Positions 55,550-64,000 of a stretch of DNA of 64,000 nt are shown here, one piece after another. The first letter of the stretch is position 1, and each line of letters opens with the position of its first letter. Below the pieces are notes generated by a model. It ran no database searches, was not told where the DNA came from, and was given only the letters and a program-made list of their open reading frames with translations. Source of the stretch: Undaria pinnatifida (lineage: Eukaryota > Sar > Phaeophyceae > Laminariales > Alariaceae); the NCBI GenBank assembly GCA_012845835.1, contig JABAKD010000005.1:14191205-14255204 (forward strand), written 5' to 3'. The position numbers and the translations under genes are program-made.

Positions 55550-56530
55550 CTGTCTTTTTACCAGGCACTCTTCATCTATCCGTCCGGGCAAGATCGGATA
55601 ATTCATGGGCCCGAGATACGCAGCCCTCGGCATCGTCAACTGCCTTGTGAAGTTACTCATCAATTACCTGCGGGCATTTTCTTCGACGATGGCCCTCTCT
55701 GGTCCGCCGGCGAAGCCCTTTTGTAATTCAGGCGGTTTCGTGTACGATTCCAGCGTACTGATTCATGTCGCCAAATATCATTATCGTGGACCCATTACGA
55801 TAATTATCGACAATCCAATATAACACTTACTGTGTTGTGGAAAAAATCGTAGACAGACGGCATTCTTTCGCAAAGCTCCATACTTCTGCACATGTAATAG
55901 GGCGAGAATTGCTCGAACATGCGCGTCTGGAGAAAAAAAACCAAAGTCATTCCCGCCGCTGAAAAACAAATATCATTAGCAGCAATTAATTTCAAATAAA
56001 AGCGATCAAGAGCAATTAATAGCAATTAATTGCATTTAAGAGCAATTAATAGCAATTAATTGCATTTAAGAGCAATTAATAGCAATTAATTGCATTTAAG
56101 AGCAATTAATAGCAATTAATAGCAAATAATAGCAATTAATAGCAAATAATAGCAAATAATAGCAAATAATAGAAATTAATAGTGGCCCGAACCACCCATG
56201 AAGACGGCAGCGCTGCAACGCTGAATAGCTCTGAATAGGAACCTCGCGAAAGCGTATACCACGAAGTAAGCCCCACGATGTTTGCCAACCTTCTCCGATT
56301 CTGGGGACACCGGGTTTGCGAACATAAGCCTCGTGCAGCCCGAGCCAAATATATGTAACATCTCGTGGTAGATTCTACCAGGCGGACAGGTGAACGCGTT
56401 CAGGGAGACAGCAGACAGAGATATAAAATATATAATTACAACCTGCACGTACTCCGCAATGCGGAAGTTTGCTTGCCTTGCACGGCGAAGGACAGATTCG
56501 CGCCGATTTCCTTCACTTATTTCCAGATGC
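55550..56530 (-). CDS. Possible multi-exon protein of unknown function
   Basis: Minus-strand pieces with good splice signals and consistent phase 0. 55926-55831 (acceptor TTTTTTTTCTCCAG, donor ACA/GTAAGT) encodes 32 residues starting TRMFEQFSPYYMCRSMELCE. 55639-55550 encodes 30 residues (MPRAAYLGPMNYPILPGRID). Upstream, 56260 is a donor (GTG/GTATAC) ending a frame with MLHIFGSGCTRLMFANPVSP and KVGKHRGAYFV. A further frame (ISEGNRRESVLRRARQANFR) ends near 56443. The start of the 56260 exon is not settled, nor are the gene's ends. Family not recognised. Confidence 0.4.
55975..56176 (+). repeat. AT-rich minisatellite, 30-bp and 10-bp periods
   Basis: Three near-identical 30-bp units (AGCAATTAATAGCAATTAAT plus TGCATTTAAG) pass into a 10-bp repeat AGCAATTAAT / AGCAAATAAT. 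It lies between candidate exons of the possible minus-strand gene. Confidence 0.92.
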
Positions 56531-57219
56531 ATGTATGTATAGTCTAGATTCAAATACGCGTTTTTCCTTCATTATGGACCCTAAAATATTAATAGTAGTC
56601 TACAATTAATTGAAGGCCAAAGGTGCCATGCGTGGAAGTTGAAAAAATAGGGGTACGCACCTTTCCGCCTCCCACACTCCCATCTGAGGGGCGTAATATT
56701 ACCACTACTACATAGGTAGTCTATGTTCGACAGAGGGTATACTATCATATTTGTTAGACCCTAGACTACACCAAAGACGCGGGGTAATTGAAGACGGAAG
56801 TTATACCACTCCTGGAAGTTGGGGAGGTCCCCTTCCACTATAGTTTTTTCTAAAAGGCGTGTTGTCGACAATGCCACGTGTTTATTTACTCGCTTCATCG
56901 CCGGAAGTGATCATCCACTGCCCCATGACTTGAGCCTGGGCAAGTGCGAGGTCCCCCGTCCCCGTCCCCATACGCTTCATTCTCACCAGGAACAACTTCT
57001 ACAATGAAAACCATGCTTTATTTGGACTCAATGCTACACCTGGGAACACAACGTATACTACAAGGAGCTTGTGCTTCTTTGTCAGCCATATGCTTCTATA
57101 GACGCCATGTCCGTTAATGCCCGGCGTTTATGAGAAGTATTACCGGCAAACGTGGTGTTGGCATCAACGATCCTCCAGTCACGCACGACCGAGCTCTCCG
57201 CGAACGCCAACCCCTTGTT

Positions 57220-58362
57220 CTATACACCTTCCTGCCGGCTTCGGGCGCTAAGGGAACCACCACGCGAGTTGATTAAACCCACCTCCGAGTTTCTCTCGCT
57301 ACGAGTATCCAGCTGTGAATCATCCACATTACTCTCTGAAATATGTTCGACCCCTTCTTGTGATGCTGACCACTCGAGAAATGCGTTTGGGGGAAACCTC
57401 GGGGAGGCGGGATTCTGTTTTTCCTGAACTTTCGGTGTACACAATCCTCTCACCAATAGCACGGACTGCACAACTACAGTAGCTACCATAAACACATTTG
57501 CCCCAATGAGCAGAGCCGTGATCGCCGCCGAACCATCACTTCCGTCTACTACGGCAAGGTCCACTTTCAGAAGAAGGGCCACGTACATGCTGGCCAGAAT
57601 GATGCCGTTTCCCCAGCGGTAAAGCCACATGTCAAATTTTGTATCAAAGGGGGAGATAGACTCGGAAATAAACATAAACACTACCGCCAGCAACAGAACA
57701 AATGCAATCTGTTCCGCGCTGTCTGAAACGATAAATACTGCTGCTCCGGTGAGCACTATCCGGCGGCCACACTCCACGATCTCGTAGTAGTAACACGAAG
57801 GCCTGTACGCCACCCATAGAGAGCGGAACGATTGTAGGTCGGATATGGTTTCCCGTTCGGGCTTTTCCAATTCCAGACGATATCTCACCAGCATCCACGC
57901 GAAGAACGCAGGGATACCGATAGGATATACCAAAACCATGAAACTTGCGTAGGCTTGGTACGCAGTGTACGTGTTGGTGTAGCAGGTAATGCTGTAGTCC
58001 GCACGCAGGTAGGCATTGCCGTCGTCCAGTGAATCGCAGGCAAATGTTTGGAGTATTGTGAAAGACACTGAAGAATACACGAAAAAGACGATGAAGATGA
58101 CGACCGATAGATACTTCTGCTTCCAAACATGATACACAGGAGAGAAGGCCCGGTTTCTCTTCTTCGCAACGAAGAAGGTACCAGCAAAGCCAAGAAGCAC
58201 CACTAGCGGCCCGGTTGTGGCGAGCATAAGCCTGTCGTAAAAATCTGGTGCCAGCATGCAGGATCTCGACAACATGAGGCCGATGTCAACATTGATGACG
58301 CCCATGTACGAGAGAAAATCTTCGTACTCATCGGGATACACCGCACCGGCGATCTCCGTAAA
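57220..58362 (-). CDS. Last exon: multi-pass membrane domain and cytosolic tail
   Basis: 380 residues in one exon, acceptor CACCTGCCAG, phase 0. Starts FTEIAGAVYPDEYEDFLSYM, continuing the previous exon's AQIITQ. Hydrophobic segments in order: MLATTGPLVVLLGFAGTFFV, SVVIFIVFFVYSSVSF, YASFMVLVYPIGIPAFFAWM, RRIVLTGAAVFIV, IAFVLLLAVVFMFI, GNGIILASMYVALLL and ALLIGANVFMVATVVVQSVL. The layout resembles the TRP/polycystin-like part of this family; no pore signature can be assigned by eye. The tail is Ser/Glu/Arg-rich. The exon is fully open, unlike the decayed elements nearby. Confidence 0.85.
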   Translation of the reverse strand, partial: FTEIAGAVYPDEYEDFLSYMGVINVDIGLMLSRSCMLAPDFYDRLMLATTGPLVVLLGFAGTFFVAKKRNRAFSPVYHVWKQKYLSVVIFIVFFVYSSVSFTILQTFACDSLDDGNAYLRADYSITCYTNTYTAYQAYASFMVLVYPIGIPAFFAWMLVRYRLELEKPERETISDLQSFRSLWVAYRPSCYYYEIVECGRRIVLTGAAVFIVSDSAEQIAFVLLLAVVFMFISESISPFDTKFDMWLYRWGNGIILASMYVALLLKVDLAVVDGSDGSAAITALLIGANVFMVATVVVQSVLLVRGLCTPKVQEKQNPASPRFPPNAFLEWSASQEGVEHISESNVDDSQLDTRSERNSEVGLINSRGGSLSARSRQEGV

Positions 58363-61300
58363 CTGGCAGGTGGATAACGCGTGCGACAGATGAGGTGGCG
58401 TTGTGTGAGTTGGTTGTGATGCCACCAGAAACAGTTACGACTTACTTGTCAGGTTTTTCAAGCAGGTGTCGATCTTGCGGCATTTAATGGTATAGTATAT
58501 ATGTATTTGGGATATCATTCACACAGTTGAAATTAATACGTAACGTAAAATAATCTGGTTGGTCGTGTACGTACGTGGAGGTTCGGCGAGGGCAGTCCTC
58601 GACAAAGAGCCACAATCAATACCATACTATGCGTTTGACATACGGGTGATCCCGCTGAGCAGGAGTTTGTTGAGTGGGGTGACTGTAGTTTTCATAGCTA
58701 TGGCACGGACGACTGGAGATGGTTGCGTTTGTATTTTACGATGTATAATTTGAACTGCGTTGCCACGATGGTTATACTGAGTCATAACAGAAACATGCTA
58801 CTCTTTTCGGCGAGGTGAAGATATCGCAGCCCTCTGCAAGCTTCTGCTAGCCACTCTCTTGCATACCCACCCTCTATGTTCTTGATGTACAGGTCGGGGC
58901 CCTCGTTTTTTAAGATAAAGTTGTCTCGGAATACAAAGCCTCCCTATCATTATGTATGTGTGGCCGAGACCACGCGGGGTACCCCCTGTTTTCGCTTCTC
59001 GGATTTAGCCACTCGAACACGAGTGGCGGTCGCACCTCACTGACGAAAATTCTTCATGCGTTTCGCTTGACGCAACGAAGGTTATCATCGCATTTTGTAT
59101 TGTCACCAAAAGGAAACAAATAACATCACGAGAGGTTACGAACGAAACGGAAACAGGCGGGTCACCCTTGCAAGCGTGATCCCGAGCCACTGCAAAGAGA
59201 GGCCTGAAAAAAAAAAAAAAACACACACACACACAACCCAACAACAGAACAACACAACAACATGATGCCCTACCTTGCCTTTGCTTCCGATGTATCCCTA
59301 GCCCGAACCATAGACCGAACACACGCTAAGCACGTGTAAACAAATGGTATGCACAATATGAAGTGGGGTAGTGTTGTTCTCAAGCCAACTCATTCGGACA
59401 ACCTAATGTCTTGAGCTTAGTCCAAATCAATCTGTGACGGAAGAATACGTCTGGAAAGAAAAATACAAAAATTCACTTACGTGACAAACGCCGTATATAT
59501 ATGTACATACGGGAGAGTAAATACGAGTTGAATCTAGCGAAAGGAACAAGCGTGTCAAAAACGAGGACCATGTTGAACGACTCACGATAGGTCGCATGTG
59601 AAGCTGTGGACATGGCGTACCAAGAATGAACACAAACCAACTTAGACGAGATAACAAGAGGGAAATAGAGCGAGGGACTACGTACGTGCAAATATTCCCA
59701 ATCCCACCACTACGGGGTTCAGAGAGACAAAACAAAAACAAACCAAACCAACTGAACCCAGGCTACCTGCCGCGCTCTTCGCCCCCCACATCCCCACCCC
59801 TCGAGAGGAAAGCGTATAGGCGCTTGAAGACTAACCCCACCTTCTGGCTTGGTTGATCAACTCAGCAGCTACCTCATGTCCGCGGACAGACTGAGCCATG
59901 ATTCCGTATTCGACGGCCGCGGCTAGTATTCGCTTTCTTACCAACACGTTATGCCCTCCCCACCAAGACGGAATTATCCCTTCTATATTTTAAGAGTGTG
60001 CCAGATCTCCCACACACGCAAGTGTCTAACTATTGCGCGATGTGCGTAAGTCTCTAACCGAATCGACGCGTAAACACGTATTTCCTGAGTTTCACATTTA
60101 GGTATAGTTTTCCGTTCTTACGCCGCCAAATATCCAAGGTGCAACTAGCGTCAGTGGCTGATGCCAATGGACCAAAATCGAATACATACTCATGTCTCAT
60201 GGTTCCAATCAAATGTTGCAAACGCGAACGGAAACGCTATGGTGACTATTGCTTTCCAACCTCTCCAACCGCACCTAACCTCTGCTGCACGTCAAAGGCG
60301 TGTGCAGAAATTAAGTATTCCATATAGGCACGCACCTGCGTAATGATCTGTGCGACGACGACGACGATGCTCACGGCTGAAAGAGGGATTGCCTTCAGAA
60401 AAGATCGATGTACCTTGGAGAGTTTTTGTCGCCAAGAACGCCGTTCTTCATTGTCCGTCGACGACCGGCCATCGACCCCTTCTTCAAACCCTTGGAGAAG
60501 ATATGAAACTACCACCACGGCGATGAATAATATCAGAAGCACGGCCAATATTGCGCACAACACCACCAGTGCGGTGTTTTGCCTATCACACTCGTGACAG
60601 CGATTACTGTATCCCGGTGCAAAGTCTGCCACGCACACAGCACAGTCTGCACGGTGACGATTGAACGGCGGAACATCGTGAACGCCAAAAGAAGGGCACA
60701 ACATTGGTGATATTCGAGTGGAGATATCCCTTCGTGCAGAAGGCCATCGAGTTGAGTATTTTTCTACAGCGCCCGAAAGAGACATATTAAGCTTCGAGGT
60801 GCATTTTGACCGGTAAAACAAAGCCGAGGTATCTGCGCGCATGAAATGGTCTGGTGCAATGACTTACATGGTCCCTGATATCCTGTTGCACAGTAATTAC
60901 TGGCGTTGGTGCCTCCAATGCATGCATCCTCTTGGTAGCACTCGAGTACGATGGAGCTTATATTGGAGACACGATAATAACCGTTCTCGAGGTCAAAGGT
61001 TTCAAGCGAAGTGTACTCCAGCGAAACATTAACACCCACGGGTAGCTCCTCGCAGGTAGGAGGATTATCTGTGGCAACTGTGACGCTGCTCAGGTCGCTT
61101 TCACACCCGTTCAAACACTGAGCACATACCACCTCGAACCGGCATCCATCTGAAGAAGTCTGTCAAGGGACGACGTACGATGCCATCAATAGGGCGCACA
61201 CGACACGGTCAACGTAGTTGGGACGAATCCAGGCGTTATGAAGAAGGTGCGGTGAGTCCACCTGCACCTTTGAGACATATACATGAGAAATCCAAATTCA

Positions 61301-63442
61301 TTGTGTTGACACGTTGTATCTTTGGCCATAATACAATACTTTGGGCGGGTTGATAAAAGCTGAAGTTAGGCAAGTCTGTGTACGTTGATCAAGGTCTGGC
61401 CGAGACAATGTTCGCTTTAATTAACCTTGGTCGTTCTACCACGATGAATTCAGCCCTTCTAATGGGGGGGGGGGGGGGGGCGCAAGGCGATTCTATAGCA
61501 ATTGTTTCCTGGTGAAGTCTTGAACCGGCTAACATCGGGATGAACGGTCAATGCGTAGCTCCTCTGTCGAATATCAACCCTGCTCACATCATCGACAGAG
61601 CTATATTCTCCAGAAGGACAGCTGCGTGTGTTTCCGGTGAACGTCACATCCTGCAACACCAAAAATTCGGAGTGTTCGTTGTAGACTGCTAAGCCATCAT
61701 CTTGGGCCACGTTCTCCGTGAAGTCGGTATCTTGGGCTTCTAACGCGCCTGCATTGAAAAGAGCTCCTCCCGTCTCCCCTAAAAGCCCGGCGGGCATGGG
61801 GTGAAGAACAAACGTCGACGTATGTAGACGTGAGCGCGTTAACGACATGGAAGTGGTGGAATCGTGCTTTTGCGAGTGCTTCCGGGGCGGCCTACATCAA
61901 CCTTACACATCCCGACTATTTTAGATGTGAGATATTATATAGCATAGCGTCGCATGAGAAGTCCTACAATATCTGACACGCCTAAACGAACGCCAGGCTG
62001 CATCCACGTGCTTGCTCCGATTGGCTAGACAAGGATTTTCCGTTTGAAACCAACCACACCGGACGTGTGGCACGATACAAGTATTATACGTATTTGCGGA
62101 AATCCATTGTTAACAGGGGTTATTTAATGCCTAGACTATGGAATCACAACCTTGTCAATTCTTCGTCGATAACGGTAAACGATAGCTTGGGTTGTTTGCA
62201 CAGGCCTTACGGTCACGGCGCAAAAGTAGCCACAACCCTAACCCTAACCCAAAAAAAGAATATGATGTTCTGGCCGAGATATTGCGAAATTGAGAGAAAT
62301 TCCCGGTAATTTTTGGCAACAATTTCTGGTGATGATACTCAGGCATCTACCCCCGCCCTGTTAACAATGGATCGCCATATAGTCTATAGTCTATAGTATA
62401 TAGTATATAGCATATATAGTCTACTACATTTCGCAACACTCTATAAAAAGCAACGCCCTTATGGTTACCCGCACGATGGTCAGAGGGGCGGTTTCATTTT
62501 GCAATATTTTCCGTATTGATACGCATATTACGTTTACGTAAGCGATGGATGAAGTATCCGGTAGCACTTCCAACTTACCCCACAAATGAGGTACAACATG
62601 TATGAGGTACAACATGTATGAGGTACAACATGTATGATGTATGATGTATGATGGATGATGTATGATGTATAATGTATAATGTATGATGTATGATGTATGA
62701 TGTATGACGTATGATAGGGTATCGAGTACTCCATCAAGCGAGGAGCCTCACGAACCCAATGGTTGGTGCAATATTACACTCCCTTATATCATCACAGCAC
62801 ATGGGTATTCTCCAGGAACAAAAACACATTGTTTACCAGTAAAATGTTTTTTGAGACTCGTGTGAAAATTATTTTGTAAAATCCATGTCCGCGTTCTCAC
62901 CGGCCTCGTTTCGATTGAAGAGCGAACCGGAAATGGAGCTCCATCCTTCGCCGTTTGAAGAAAACGCACCCCCACTTGAGGAGGCGCTGTTTCTCTCAAA
63001 TCGACAACGCTGAAATTTCACTGATGACTGTGCGGTAGATGTGAGGGAAACAGCTCCGCCGAACATGGCTTCGTTCTCAGTGAAGGTGACGTCGCTGATG
63101 GAGCAATTTTCTGGGGTGGTGAGTACTACTGCCCCCCCGTCAATGAAGGCAGTGTTCTCGACGAACGATATCCCTTCGAAATCGAACATATTGGTGGATG
63201 ATGTGGCACCTGAACAGTGGGAGAATGGTGCGCGAATACCGCGAGGTGCCACGTCGGGTAGCCATTCTAAAATCGATCATGTCTCAAGCTGCATTCCCAA
63301 GGCGAGTCACTTATATCCCCGATTTCAAGGTCCGACAATGTCCTGCCGTTCGTGGCAAGGAGCAATGTGCCTGCGTCGTTTGTTCTAGCTTCCAAAAGGC
63401 TCATAAGTCTCCCAATATAGAAGGATCCCTTAAACCACCACT
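57220..63442 (-). CDS. Beta-helix / cysteine-rich / multi-pass channel-like membrane protein
   Basis: Minus-strand spliced gene. Exons with matching phases: 63209-62901, 61778-61588, 61149-60868, 60646-60336, 58362-57220 (stop at 57222-57220). A further upstream exon, 63442-63311, is likely but has a weak donor. From the N-terminal side it encodes GGA-type beta-helix repeats, a cysteine-rich stretch, one transmembrane segment, then about eight more in a channel-like block and a Ser-rich cytosolic tail. Similar proteins are a large family in brown algae, suggested to be surface sensors or channels. The junction between 61588 (phase 0) and 61149 (phase 1) does not fit, so a small exon is missing or the copy is damaged there. 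The true start is beyond 63442, probably outside the window. Confidence 0.78.
58363..60335 (-). other. Intron (1973 bp) of the membrane-protein gene
   Basis: No independent gene is supported. It holds an A run followed by an AC microsatellite and CAACA repeats (59207-59262) and otherwise unique sequence. Confidence 0.7.
60336..60646 (-). CDS. Exon with cysteine motif and first transmembrane segments
   Basis: Acceptor CACCGTGCAG, donor CAG/GTGCGT; two split bases, then 103 codons. CAVCVADFAPGYSNRCHECD is the last cysteine module (CxxC...CxxC). It is followed by TALVVLCAILAVLLILFIAV (transmembrane), a charged linker (DNEERRSWRQKLSKV) and AIPLSAVSIVVVVAQIITQ (transmembrane) running into the next exon. 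Confidence 0.85.
60868..61149 (-). CDS. Exon with extracellular cysteine-rich domain
   Basis: Acceptor ACTTCTTCAG, donor CCAT/GTAAGT. Encodes FEVVCAQCLNGCES, TVATDNPPTCEELPVG, ENGYYRVSNISSIVLECYQE and DACIGGTNASNYCATGYQGP, linking to the cysteine module of the next exon. The cysteine spacing and GYQGP resemble EGF/TNFR-like modules. NAS and NIS are possible N-glycosylation sites. Confidence 0.82.
61588..61778 (-). CDS. Exon with beta-helix repeat
   Basis: Acceptor GGGCTTTTAG, donor GAT/GTGAGC. Encodes ETGGALFNAGALEAQDTDFT, ENVAQDDGLAVYN and LQDVTFTGNTRSCPSGEYSS. The GGAL...F..N pattern is the polymorphic-membrane-protein type repeat of parallel beta-helices. It joins in phase to the upstream exon across a 1122-bp intron. 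Confidence 0.8.
62233..62250. repeat. Short interstitial telomere repeat
   Basis: CAACCCTAACCCTAACCC, followed by an A run; C-strand orientation, in the same intron as the compound minisatellite. Confidence 0.8.
62583..62713 (+). repeat. 16-bp and 7-bp compound minisatellite
   Basis: Three copies of GAGGTACAACATGTAT pass into about twelve copies of GATGTAT variants. It lies in the 1122-bp intron of the membrane-protein gene. Confidence 0.92.
62901..63209 (-). CDS. Exon with three beta-helix repeats
   Basis: Acceptor CCACTGTTCAG, donor GGCCG/GTGAGA. Encodes FVENTAFIDGGAVVL, FTENEAMFGGAVSL, FERNSASSSGGAFSS and LFNRNEA: three FxxN...GGA repeats about 33-35 residues apart, as in bacterial Pmp proteins and algal homologues. 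Confidence 0.85.
63311..63442 (-). CDS. Probable further upstream exon
   Basis: Frame WWFKGSFYIGRLMSLLEART, NDAGTLLLATNGRTLSDLEI, ending GDI then a split Ser codon that would join the 63209 exon. Phase fits, but the donor (A/GTGACT) is poor. More minus-strand coding-like sequence (VIILLDVELHVLVTRDS) follows at 63480-63620 after an acceptor-like TTTTATTGGTAG. Confidence 0.4.
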
Positions 63443-64000
63443 CTGGCGTACAGAAGGGGTTGGGGTGCCAGATCATTCTCACATAGGTGTATTAAAAATA
63501 GTATAATCAGCTCTGACGTCGTCCTCAGGCTTGCACCCCCATAAACTGTCGCGCGTAACGAGCACATGAAGCTCAACGTCTAACAAAATTATGACACGCT
63601 TGACAAAGACGTCGCACCTACCAATAAAAGAAGAACCCATGCGTCGTTTCCCATCGACAGACTTAAAACCAGCTCGCAACACACACTCAAGTTGAAGATC
63701 GACGTCCTCGCTGAGAAAATACCAACAACACGGTGTTTGAAATGTATACAATCAAGTTTCTGCACTATATACCAGCTATTGTTTAAGCACCGGTCAATGA
63801 AGGTTCCGCCTCTCCAGCAATGGTTGTGTTGGAGTTGATGGTCTTGATGGCTCCTAGGGAACGGTGAAGATCACTCGGAGGAAGTCAAGGTTTCCGAGCA
63901 CAAAATTCAGCAGTTTCAGATGAGATTAGCTGTTCGCACGTCTCAACTCCAAATTCGCTACGATATATATGTCCAAATTTCGCCGCGTTCAATCTACGGT

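Noticed and set aside
57644-58193. Alternative minus-strand frames of 102-160 codons
   Set aside because: Shadows of the 381-codon exon, which has coherent membrane topology and splice junctions.

Overview
This looks like nuclear DNA from a eukaryote, most likely a stramenopile and plausibly a brown alga. The reasons are: spliced genes with GT-AG introns of about 0.2 to 4.3 kb; several short runs of the telomere repeat TTAGGG; many decayed Ty1/copia and LINE retroelements; and one member of a membrane-protein type that joins a beta-helix of 'GGA' repeats, a cysteine-rich domain and a multi-pass channel-like domain. That type is, as I recall, expanded in brown algae. The assignment is an inference. 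There are no rRNA, tRNA, CRISPR or prokaryotic features.

Layout. 1-12.5 kb is a nest of transposons. Three minus-strand copies of one LINE (endonuclease + reverse transcriptase, 3' tail of AAC repeats) are interrupted by copies of a G-rich repeat family of about 0.4-0.6 kb, called 'family G' here. One family G unit is a palindrome of about 0.9 kb flanked by a 9-bp direct repeat. 12.5-23.3 kb is mostly gene-poor. It holds two composite satellite blocks (a 12-bp array joined to an array of about 44 bp), the 3' end of an unrecognised minus-strand gene (17183-18185), a broken BED-finger-like reading frame, and a tiny head-to-head telomere junction (18461-18500).

23.3-34.5 kb carries the best-resolved gene: a six-exon plus-strand Fe(II)/2-oxoglutarate dioxygenase of the trimethyllysine / gamma-butyrobetaine type (carnitine synthesis), predicted at 432 residues. 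Its two largest introns are filled with duplications and minisatellites. 37-51.3 kb holds three decayed Ty1/copia elements, one plus and two minus, with frameshifts, stops and deletions; no LTR pair was recognised. 51.3-55.5 kb has no supported gene.

55.5-56.5 kb has a possible small multi-exon minus-strand gene of unknown function. 57.2-63.5 kb carries the minus-strand gene for the beta-helix / cysteine-rich / multi-pass membrane protein; it probably continues upstream, and one internal junction is unresolved.

The two well-supported genes are functionally unrelated. The dominant biology of the window is repeated nesting of mobile elements. I found no convincing new multi-gene system. The strongest unusual signals are the family G repeat and its repeated insertion into LINE 3' regions, the mirrored composite satellites, the telomere-junction relic, and the loss of zinc-binding cysteines in the dioxygenase.
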